From Terriglobia bacterium (lineage in GTDB: Bacteria; Acidobacteriota; Terriglobia; Terriglobales; Acidobacteriaceae): a DNA stretch of 64,000 nucleotides. Location: NCBI GenBank assembly GCA_020073645.1, contig JAIQET010000001.1, forward strand, positions 1-64,000, given 5' to 3'. A program made the translations under genes and the position numbers. Positions within the stretch are counted from its first letter, which is position 1. Each line of letters opens with the position of its first letter. Shown piece after piece: positions 25,170-32,868 of this stretch. The notes beneath the pieces are model-generated. The model saw only the letters and a list, made by a program, of their open reading frames with translations, had not been told where the DNA came from and did no database searches.

Positions 25170-25898
25170 ATGACGGACGAAAAGCGGGGTTTCCTAACAG
25201 GGCAAGTGGCAGTCATCACCGGCGCGGGACGCGGGATTGGCGCGGCCATTGCCCGCAAGCTGGCGGAAATGGGCGCGGTGGCAGTGCTTTGCGGTCGCAC
25301 CCAAGCGTCTCTGGAGTCCACGGCGGCGGATATTTCCCGCAGTGGCGGACAGGCCGACGTGGCTGTGGGCGACGTGATGGATCTTTCCTCGGTCGAAACG
25401 CTGGCAGCCCGCGTGGAACAGAGCTATGGGCGCCTCGACATCCTGGTCAACAACGCCGGCATCGGCGGCTTCGGAGGCCCGCTGCACCAGATGCCCCCGG
25501 AGGCATGGGACAAGGTTGTGAACACCAACTTGCGCGGGGTGTACTACTGCATTCGCAGCTTCGCTCCGCTCATGATCCGCGCGCGCAGCGGACACATCGT
25601 CAACATTTCGTCGCTGGCGGGCAAGAATCCATTACCCAACGGCGCGGCGTACGCAGCCTCCAAGTGGGGACTGAACGGCTTGAGCTACTCGGTGGCGGAA
25701 GAGTTGCGTGGCTACAACGTTCGGGTGTCGGTGGTCTGCCCCGGCTCGGTTGATACCGAACTGAGTCCGCATACGGGAAAGGATCCGCGCAGGATGCTGC
25801 AGCCGGATGACGTGGCCCATGTGGTGGCGATGCTGGTGACGCAGGCTCCGCAGTCATTCGCCAGCGAAGTGTTGCTGCGGCCGACGCTGAAACCATGA
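25170..25898 (+). CDS. SDR family oxidoreductase (3-oxoacyl-ACP reductase-like)
   Basis: A 242-residue classical short-chain dehydrogenase from ATG 25170. The NAD(P)-binding motif is TGAGRGIG (about residues 15-22), with NNAG (92-95) for fold stability, the catalytic serine in NISSLAG, and YAASK for Tyr and Lys. CGRTQAS after strand 2 suggests NADP preference. The size fits FabG-like reductases, though the substrate may differ. An upstream extension to 25092 is possible but has no family similarity. Confidence 0.88.
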   Translation: MTDEKRGFLTGQVAVITGAGRGIGAAIARKLAEMGAVAVLCGRTQASLESTAADISRSGGQADVAVGDVMDLSSVETLAARVEQSYGRLDILVNNAGIGGFGGPLHQMPPEAWDKVVNTNLRGVYYCIRSFAPLMIRARSGHIVNISSLAGKNPLPNGAAYAASKWGLNGLSYSVAEELRGYNVRVSVVCPGSVDTELSPHTGKDPRRMLQPDDVAHVVAMLVTQAPQSFASEVLLRPTLKP

Positions 25899-25904
25899 CG
25901 TGAA

Positions 25905-26032
25905 GCCGTAGCGCCGGCGTCCCGCCGGCCACCCACGGTGCTAGCGGCAGAGTTGATGTCACTTTTGTCTTGCTGATGCGCCCCGCGCCTGAACCTGCTT
26001 CCTCTTGGCCGGCGGGACGCCGGCGCTACGGC
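25905..26032. repeat. perfect 26-bp inverted repeat between convergent genes
   Basis: The arms at 25905-25930 and 26007-26032 are exact reverse complements over 26 bases (GCCGTAGCGCCGG...), with 76 bases between. Each arm also carries a small internal palindrome around GCCGGCG. It sits between the stops of the convergent SDR and zinc-ribbon genes and could end both transcripts. It is also MITE-like in size (128 bases). Confidence 0.85.
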
Positions 26033-26048
26033 CAACTACAACGCTGCA

Positions 26049-26474
26049 CTACTTCTTGAACAGATTTTCGAAGGCCTGGCGGGCATCGCTGGGCTTGGCG
26101 GCAGCGGGCGTGGAAGTTTCTTTCTCCCGGGTGACGCGCATGGAATAGAAAGTACATTCGTTGCGCGCGTCCTTGCGCGCAATGCGCTCGGGAATGGGCT
26201 GCATGCACTCGAAGCGGCTGGAGGGATCGAAGTAGGTGCACTGCTTGCAGGAGTGGAGTTCGAAGCCGCACTTCGGACATTGTCCCAGCGGCTCCGTGAG
26301 TCCCTGCAGCACCGCGCCGCACTGCGAGCAGCGCGACACGCTGCGCGTGCCCGGCATCTGAATGGGCCGCGGGCCAAAGGTCTGGTCTCGCCGGGCAGGC
26401 TTCTCGCCGGAGCTTTTCTTCTGTGGCTCATCGCCGCGATCCTGGTATCCAGGCTGGCGATACTTGGGTGACAC
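26049..26474 (-). CDS. cysteine-rich zinc-ribbon protein
   Basis: A 141-residue protein starting at GTG 26474, chosen because AGGAGG lies 6 bases upstream; longer frames give Arg/Gly-rich readings. Paired cysteines appear as CSQCG (49/52), CPKCG (66/69) and CKQC (76/79), with further cysteines in FECMQP and NECTFYSM. The first two pairs are a rubredoxin-like zinc ribbon, and the rest suggest a second metal site. A basic, charged N-terminus and a helical C-terminus (DARQAFENLFKK) flank it. The function is unknown. Confidence 0.78.
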   Translation of the reverse strand: MSPKYRQPGYQDRGDEPQKKSSGEKPARRDQTFGPRPIQMPGTRSVSRCSQCGAVLQGLTEPLGQCPKCGFELHSCKQCTYFDPSSRFECMQPIPERIARKDARNECTFYSMRVTREKETSTPAAAKPSDARQAFENLFKK

Positions 26475-26705
26475 GGCAGCCTCCTGCTTCCGTTGCCATT
26501 GTCTCGCTTGCGCGGGTTGGCTACAAGTCCACTGCCTGGGCCGGAGTTCTGCCTCCCGGCCATGGGGAACTGCGGAGCGGCCTGCTTCCCAGTTGGCCGG
26601 TTGATGCAAACTCTTGCAGCTTGACGGTCGGCGGGGCTGCAAGGATAATGACCGCAACTTAGGTTCCCGCTTCCCCTCCCATGCCGCATCTGGAGGCGGC
26701 TTTGT

Positions 26706-27620
26706 ATGACGTTTCCTCGCAGTCTGGCTCCTGCTGCCCTTGTGGTCCTCGCCTTTTTGCTGATCTATGTTCCGATCTATCTCCCGCGGGCCCAAGCCCA
26801 GGCAAACTCGGTCAGCACCGACCTCAACCTGACCTTCACCACCATTGACGTGCCGGGGGCCGTGATTACTAGCGTCCAAGGCATTAACATGACCGGGGAC
26901 ATGGTCGGATACTACGGCGAGGCGAACACCGGCCCGGCGAGTGGCTTCCTGCTCTCCAATGGGAATTTCACCCTGTTCGACTATCCCGGAGGGAACTCCA
27001 CCTACGCTTTTGGGATCAATGATTCCGGGCTGATATCGGGCTCGGCTTTTGTTCGACAGAGCACTGCCGCGGTCAGCTTCCTATACGATGGGACCACCTT
27101 TACTACCGTCCGTGCGCCCGGCAAGAGCTCCACCCGGGCGGTCGGAATCAACAATGCAGGGACCATCGCGGGCGCCTATGGGACGCTAAGCATAGGCAGG
27201 GGATTTATGTTGCGCGGGACACAGTTCAAGACTCTTTCTCCCCCTGGAAACTTTCTCTACGTTTCCGCCACCGGGATCAATAATCTGGGCGGGGTGGTGG
27301 GCTGGACGATTGGGGATAGCGACAGCGGGTTCTTCTACAAGGGCGGCCAGTTCCAAACCGTCAGTTTCCCCGGGGCGAGTCAGACGTTAGCTTGGGGCAT
27401 CAATGACAGCGGAATAATCGTAGGGTGGTATGAGAAGGGCCCACCCTTCGCCGACCACGGCTTTGCTCTGGTCAAGGGAAAGTACATCTCGCTCGATTAT
27501 CCCGGTGCGTCGCAAACACTTGCTTTCGGCATCAACGCTTCGGGACAAATTGTAGGATCTTATACGTTCGATGGACAGACATTCCACGGCTTTGTAACGA
27601 ACCCGATCGCAGCAGACTGA
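26706..27620 (+). CDS. exported HAF-type repeat protein
   Basis: A 304-residue protein. The signal peptide ends near AQAQA (about residue 33). The mature part consists of about six repeats around the pattern GIN.SG.I.G.Y (for example AFGINDSGLISGS, AVGINNAGTIAGAY, AWGINDSGIIVGWY). These alternate with a phenylalanine/tyrosine-rich F..(D/V)YPGA strand. This is the HAF extracellular repeat, a beta-propeller-like fold common in Acidobacteriota secretomes. Function is unknown; surface or polysaccharide binding is conjecture. Confidence 0.82.
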   Translation: MTFPRSLAPAALVVLAFLLIYVPIYLPRAQAQANSVSTDLNLTFTTIDVPGAVITSVQGINMTGDMVGYYGEANTGPASGFLLSNGNFTLFDYPGGNSTYAFGINDSGLISGSAFVRQSTAAVSFLYDGTTFTTVRAPGKSSTRAVGINNAGTIAGAYGTLSIGRGFMLRGTQFKTLSPPGNFLYVSATGINNLGGVVGWTIGDSDSGFFYKGGQFQTVSFPGASQTLAWGINDSGIIVGWYEKGPPFADHGFALVKGKYISLDYPGASQTLAFGINASGQIVGSYTFDGQTFHGFVTNPIAAD

Positions 27621-27703
27621 TTTCGAGCATCCGTGATACTGCCAAGCCGTAGCGGCTAGGATTGCGGCGGACGGGGAAGCACATCCGCCGCAAGCTGCCG
27701 ACC

Positions 27704-29234
27704 TTAGCGTAGTATCCAGGGAAAGAACCATACATAGGTCGGGTTTTGCGTGTTGGTTAGAAAGTCCACAATCCGGTCTGCCACTTTCTTTGCCCCGGCA
27801 GCCGTGGGATGCGTATGGTCGCCAAAGAATTGGGATCGCGTGGGATCAGGATCGCCATAGCGGACATCGCTGATCTGGCCAGTGCATCGCGGGTCAATGG
27901 AGTTATAGTCGCACCAATTCAATCCGGTACTGGGACTCACGTTGGGGCCGTTAGCCCAGAGAGAGATAGGGCGCCCAGTCTACCCACGGGGCGACGTCGT
28001 AGCTTACGTCGCCAGCGTAGTCCGTGGGAGGCTCCCCGTTAGCTTGATTGATCTGTGCCACAATCAATCGCTGCACTGCAATGCCGGTTTCATAGGCGAA
28101 TGGTTCGGGACTGACGCATCCGTCGGTGCCGCCGGGCGGGGTTGGCGGATTCACCGCGTAGCCGCCGTAGATCCGACTGTTGATGAAAACCTGTTGCAGG
28201 TTGGGATAACGGGGGATGCCGGTGGAATGGCCGTCGGCGTCGAGGGTGCAGCACTTGAGGTAGCGGACGATGTCGCCCATGTAGGTTTCCGCCAGATAGG
28301 CGTCCGCGTCGGCTTCCGTGGAGCCGGTCGGACAGTACAACACCTTCAGGTCGCACTGCGGGTAAGGGTCGGCAGCCTTCAAGAAGATGGCCTGGACCTG
28401 CCCCTCGCCATATCCATTCGCCAGCAGGTCATCCTTGACGCGGTTGTAGTTGCACTCCGGATCGATTTGCTGGGAGGAAGAGAAGGTGCAGGGATTGCCG
28501 ATCTGCTCGGAATAGAACCCGATGGGAGTAGGGTCCCACCTGTCCAGGGTTTGCCCACCGAAGGCCCCGTCAAACAGGGCGACGTGGGCGCCCACCAGTG
28601 GCATCGCGGGGCTGTAAACCTGGTAGAGCACGGAGTCCTGGATGACGGTGTCATTCCTGACTTGATTCCACGCGTTAAAGCCGTTGTGGTTGTTCAAGTT
28701 TGGGCACTTGGTTGCGCAAGGTTGGCCGGTTAGCAAAACCGGATCCTGCCCTTTGGCGGACCAGGCGTCTGAGTGGCCTCCGCCGATCTCGATATCCCAG
28801 TTGGAAAAGCCGATGAATAGAACAACGATGGCCGGCGGCTGGGTGAAATTGCCGACCTGACAGTTCGTGTTTGGAGGCGGCACGGAACCGTCCGGGCACC
28901 GGGGCTTGATGTTCTGAGCCAGTGACATGCCCCGGTTGAAGTGAGTCAGGGCTGAACCCGAAGTCTCGGCATTGCCGTAGGAACCGTACAAACTCACGAT
29001 GTTGTGATCTGCGTCGCCGTAGAGCGTAGTGGCGGACCCATCGCTTAGAGGCGTAGCGCTGAACGTACCTGGGGAAAGGGGTATCCCCGCCGGACAAGAT
29101 GTGATCATCGGAGGCGGGGATGCAGATTTCTCGTCGAAGCAGGGTTCGGTCTGCAACGATTGCTGCGCGGCGGCGAGAGCTGCGGAGAGAAAGGCAATCA
29201 ACAAGCAGGTGAGCAACAGAGATAGGCGTGTCAT
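27704..29234 (-). pseudogene. SGNH/GDSL-like hydrolase interrupted by a frameshift in a CT repeat
   Basis: Frame 1 (29234-27951) encodes 427 residues with a signal peptide, the nucleophile-like block FIGFSN, DGAFGGQTLDRW and SRIYGGYA. It ends abruptly at WAPYLSLG. The next frame continues LWANGPNVSPSTGLNWCDY and carries the terminal Asp/His block FFGDHTHPTAAGAKKVAD to 27704. The switch is at a minus-strand CT repeat (27958-27966): one CT unit more would restore the reading. An intact product would be about 510 residues. The visible frame lacks the catalytic Asp/His. Start: ATG 29234 with AAGGAG. Confidence 0.75.
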
Positions 29235-29696
29235 GCGATCTCCTTATTGTTGTTAGGTTATGCGTGGAGGTTTCCCGCAGTGAACGCAGTGCCGTTTACC
29301 GGACCCGCCACACAGCGGGGATGCTTAAGCCAGCAAGGAGCCCGAGGCCGATGGGTGCGGGCGGAAAGGTACATCACATTGACTGAAGGAAATCACACGG
29401 AGCCTGGAGATGTTCTGAAATCAGAACGCGGAAATGGAAAAGCAAGAATCTGCGCGGGTTAGCAGTTGGGCAATCTGTGGAAAATCAGGGCGCAATTTCA
29501 GACGTATTCCGGAATCAGAAATCGGGCTGCGGACGCTCGTAGCGTCGAATTGGGGCGGAAGGGCGCGGACAAAACGCTCGGCCAAGGCCGCAAAGCCAAT
29601 TCGGAGCCTAGTCCCGCCAGCATTTTGCCCGAATTGTATTTCCCCAAACCGGGTGCTACCATCCCGTTAGTCAGCCATTATCGCTGGAGGTGGATT
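29235..29696. other. divergent intergenic region, nothing recognised
   Basis: About 460 bases upstream of the YtxH gene and the divergent SGNH gene. It presumably holds two promoters, but no clear operator, RNA or repeat is seen. A longer in-frame reading from 29466 is rejected because GGAGG precedes the ATG at 29697. Confidence 0.4.
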
Positions 29697-30005
29697 ATGT
29701 CGGACAGAGACGGTAATAGTTTCCTCTGGTTTCTTGCGGGCCTAGGTATTGGCGCGCTGGCGGGCGTGCTGTATGCGCCGCGTTCCGGCAGCGAGACCCG
29801 GGACGCCATTCGCTCCAGAGCGGAAGAAGGCCGCGATTACGTGCGCGAGCGCGCACGCCAGGCGCGGGACCAGGCTTCGGAGTGGGTGGATCGGGGCAAG
29901 GAAGTTCTGGGTCAGCAGAAGGAACAGTTCCGCTCGGCTTATGAAGCGGGCCGGCAGGCCTATCAGGAAGCGACTACGACCGAAGGCGGCGCGAAGAATC
30001 TGTAA
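29697..30005 (+). CDS. YtxH domain-containing protein
   Basis: A 102-residue protein from ATG 29697 behind GGAGG. The N-terminal glycine-rich membrane helix (FLWFLAGLGIGALAGVLYAP) followed by RSGSETRDAIRSRAEEG is the YtxH signature. The remaining 60 residues form a long charged helix (VRERARQARDQASEWVDRGK). YtxH proteins are small stress-associated membrane proteins of unclear mechanism. The next gene, 50 bases on, encodes another small anchored coiled-coil protein, and the two probably form an operon. Confidence 0.85.
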   Translation: MSDRDGNSFLWFLAGLGIGALAGVLYAPRSGSETRDAIRSRAEEGRDYVRERARQARDQASEWVDRGKEVLGQQKEQFRSAYEAGRQAYQEATTTEGGAKNL

Positions 30006-30054
30006 TGCAGTGCTTCTCCGCCGGACCTAGCCGCTAGTGCTGTGACGCGGAGCA

Positions 30055-30567
30055 ATGCTTATGGAGAATCTGCTCACCATCTCGATTGCCGTGACCGCGA
30101 CCGCGGTGCTCATTCAGGCGTTCATTCTCATCGCCATGTATCTAGCGATGCGCAAGACCAGCGCCCGCATGGAGGCGCTGGCGACCGAGGTTAAGACCAA
30201 GGTGGTACCCACGGCCGAACTTGCCCACGCAATGCTGACTGAGCTGCGCCCCAAGATCGAGACCGCGGTCAGCAACGTCAGCGAGACCACCACCATGGTT
30301 CGCTCCCAGATGGAGCGGCTGGACGCTACCGTCAGCGATGTCATCGACCGTGCTCGCTTGCAGATCATTCGTGGCGACGAACTGCTGACTCGCACCATCG
30401 ACCGCGTGGAAGAGACGACCGACATGGTCCACAAGACCGTAGTCTCGCCGGTGCGGCAGCTCTCGGGACTTCTGCAGGGGGTCACGGCGGGACTGGAGTT
30501 CCTATTCGGCACCAGACGCCGCCGGCGCAACGGCGTCGGCGTTCCGCAGGATGAAATGTTCATCTAG
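30055..30567 (+). CDS. membrane-anchored coiled-coil protein (DUF948-like)
   Basis: A 170-residue protein with an N-terminal helix (ISIAVTATAVLIQAFILIAM) and a long amphipathic coiled coil (about residues 35-130, for example ELRPKIETAVSNVSETTTMV). A basic end follows (FGTRRRRRNGVGV). ATG 30061, two codons in, is an alternative start. The layout matches DUF948-type proteins that accompany YtxH in Firmicutes and Acidobacteriota. Function unknown; an envelope stress role is inference. Confidence 0.78.
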   Translation: MLMENLLTISIAVTATAVLIQAFILIAMYLAMRKTSARMEALATEVKTKVVPTAELAHAMLTELRPKIETAVSNVSETTTMVRSQMERLDATVSDVIDRARLQIIRGDELLTRTIDRVEETTDMVHKTVVSPVRQLSGLLQGVTAGLEFLFGTRRRRRNGVGVPQDEMFI

Positions 30568-30778
30568 GCGGTGCGGAATCGAAAGGCCAGAGGCAGCGCC
30601 AGCGCGCTGCCTTTTCTGCTGCTCATTTCTCCCAACCCGGTCATTGCTTTTCACCCCTCGATGGCCGCCGAGGGTTCGCACAGGTATTTTCGGAATGTAA
30701 ACGCCGGGTCTTGCTTCCTCCGATCCAGATACTTCTGGAAACCGACAGGAGTCTCTTGCTAAGCACCAGCCTGGCGTT

Positions 30779-31021
30779 CTAAGTCCCGGTGCCGGTCAGG
30801 GTAACGGCTTGCGGGCTGGTGGCGGGTTCGGAATCGAAGATCAAGATCGTTCCCGGCCGCGAACCAGTTCCCTTTCTCAAGGGGACCTCCCGGATAGCGA
30901 GAAGGTTCGTACAGGGGCCCGGGCCGGTAAGCATCATTGTTCCGTCACGCATCCTCGCGTGCAGTGATGGGCCGCACTCATACGAGTGATCCGGCTCATA
31001 GGGGTCGGCTGGGATCACCAT
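30779..31021 (-). pseudogene. possible remnant of an ASH/choice-of-anchor domain protein
   Basis: An 80-codon minus-strand frame ends ILIFDSEPATSPQAVTLTGT and a stop. That resembles the final strands of ASPM-SPD2-Hydin-type (choice-of-anchor D) domains, which typically end SPQ.V.LTGTG. The upstream part shows no domain and no Shine-Dalgarno site. I read it as a decayed gene end. The surrounding gap (30568-31181) holds nothing else recognisable. Confidence 0.3.
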
Positions 31022-31181
31022 GCTGCTGGCCCAAGAGAAACGTGGCCGGTGCCCTCGTGATCGTTCGGGTTGCCATCACAAAGACGCGGGTTTCCTGTCT
31101 CTACAGGGCGGGCCCAATTCCCTGGCGGATTTTTGCCCTTCATCGCCTATAATTCCGTTTCTTTCCCAAGGAGAAACGCGC

Positions 31182-32843
31182 TTGAAGACAAAGAAAGCCC
31201 TCCTCCCCGACGGGGCAGACACCCAACGCCGGCGTTTCCTGCAAACCAGTCTGCTCACCGGAGTCAGTGCTGCCGTGCTGCCGGCCTTGGCGGGTGCTCG
31301 GGTGGTGACGCCACTTTCGCCATCTGCTGCGGATGTCTCGCCATCCGAACTCGACGAGTTGACTATCGCCGACCTTCAGCAGGGCATGAGCTCAGGCAAG
31401 TTCACCGCCCGCTCCCTGGCGGAGAAATATCTGGCAAGGATTGACACCGTCGATAAGCAGGGCCCCGCGGTGAACAGTGTCATCCAAGTCAACCCGGACG
31501 CCTTATCCATCGCCGACGCTCTCGACCAGGAACGCAAGCAGAAGGGTGCACGGGGCCCCATGCACGGGGTTCCGGTACTGATCAAAGACAACATCGACAC
31601 CGCCGACCGCATGTTGACCACGGCGGGATCACTGGCCCTGCTGCAATCGCGCCCGGCGAGAGACTCCTTTGTCGCGCAGCAACTGCGCGCCGCCGGAGCC
31701 GTCATTCTGGGCAAGGCCAATCTCTCCGAGTGGGCGAACATCCGTTCCAGCCATTCCACCAGCGGATGGAGCGGCCGTGGCGGATTGACGAAAAATCCCT
31801 ATGCCCTCGATCGCAATGCTTGCGGCTCAAGTTCGGGTTCAGGCGCCGCGGCAGCCGCCAATTTCTGCGCCGCCGCCGTGGGGACGGAAACCGATGGCTC
31901 GGTCGTCTGTCCGTCGTCGGCCAACGGAGTAGTGGGCATAAAGCCCACGCTCGGCCTGGTCAGCCGCGCCGGCATCATTCCCATCGCGCACAGCCAGGAC
32001 ACTGCGGGTCCCATGGCGCGCACCGTGCGGGACGCGGCCATTCTGTTGGGTGCGCTGGCGGGCGTGGACCCGCGCGACAGCGCCACAGCCGAAAGCAAGG
32101 GCAAGGCCCAAGCCGATTACACCCGCTTTCTCGATCCCAATGGATTGCGCGGCGCCCGCCTGGGCGTTGCCAGAAAATACTTCGGCTTCCATGACGCCGT
32201 AGACGCTCTGATGAACAACCTGCTCGAGGAGATGAAACGCGCGGGGGCAGAGATCATTGATCCCGCCGATCTACCGTCGCATGGCAAGTTCGACGAGACC
32301 GAGTTCACAGTGCTCCTCTATGAACTCAAGGCTGATCTTAACGCCTACCTGGAGAACCTCGGGCCGGCGGTCCCGGTGCATTCTCTGGAGGAAATTATCA
32401 GTTTCAATGACCGCAATCGCGACAAGGAGATGCCCTACTTTGCCCAGGACATCTTCCTCAAAGCCCAGGCCAAGGGTCCGCTGACCAGCAAGGAATATCT
32501 GGATGCGCTGGACGCCAATCACCGCCTGTCGCGCAAGGAAGGCATCGATGCGGTGATGGACAAGTTCAACCTGGACGCCATCGTGGCGCCGACGGCTGGT
32601 CCCGCGTGGCTCACCGACCTGGTGAACGGCGATCACGCTGCGGGCGGCAGTTCCAATGCGGCGGCGGTGGCGGGCTACGCCGACATCACCGTGCCGGCGG
32701 GATTCATCTCCGGCTTGCCGGTGGGGATTTCATTCTTTGGGCGGGCCTGGAGCGAGCCTACGTTGCTGAAAATCGCTTACGGATTCGAGCAGGCGACCAA
32801 GGCGCGCAGACCGCCGCGATTTCTGCCCAGCGTGCAATTGTAG
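31182..32843 (+). CDS. amidase signature family hydrolase, Tat-exported
   Basis: A 553-residue protein starting at TTG 31182 with AAGGAG upstream. A twin-arginine signal (TQRRRFLQTSLLTGVSAAVL) is followed by the amidase core. The catalytic Lys is in VLIKDNID, the cis-Ser in GSSSGSGAA, and the nucleophile Ser region is GTETDGSVVCPSS. The GVVGIKPT motif completes the signature. Tat-exported amidases of this type hydrolyse amide bonds of unknown compounds in the periplasm; the glutamine-dependent GatA role is unlikely given export. Ends 26 bases from the convergent sulfatase gene. Confidence 0.9.
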   Translation: MKTKKALLPDGADTQRRRFLQTSLLTGVSAAVLPALAGARVVTPLSPSAADVSPSELDELTIADLQQGMSSGKFTARSLAEKYLARIDTVDKQGPAVNSVIQVNPDALSIADALDQERKQKGARGPMHGVPVLIKDNIDTADRMLTTAGSLALLQSRPARDSFVAQQLRAAGAVILGKANLSEWANIRSSHSTSGWSGRGGLTKNPYALDRNACGSSSGSGAAAAANFCAAAVGTETDGSVVCPSSANGVVGIKPTLGLVSRAGIIPIAHSQDTAGPMARTVRDAAILLGALAGVDPRDSATAESKGKAQADYTRFLDPNGLRGARLGVARKYFGFHDAVDALMNNLLEEMKRAGAEIIDPADLPSHGKFDETEFTVLLYELKADLNAYLENLGPAVPVHSLEEIISFNDRNRDKEMPYFAQDIFLKAQAKGPLTSKEYLDALDANHRLSRKEGIDAVMDKFNLDAIVAPTAGPAWLTDLVNGDHAAGGSSNAAAVAGYADITVPAGFISGLPVGISFFGRAWSEPTLLKIAYGFEQATKARRPPRFLPSVQL

Positions 32844-32868
32844 AGGTTCAAAACAGGGCGGCCGCGGC

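Noticed and set aside
26036-26689. 217-codon minus-strand frame overlapping the zinc-ribbon gene
   Set aside because: The alternative frame has the paired CxxC motifs and an AGGAGG site; this one is Arg/Ser/Pro-rich.
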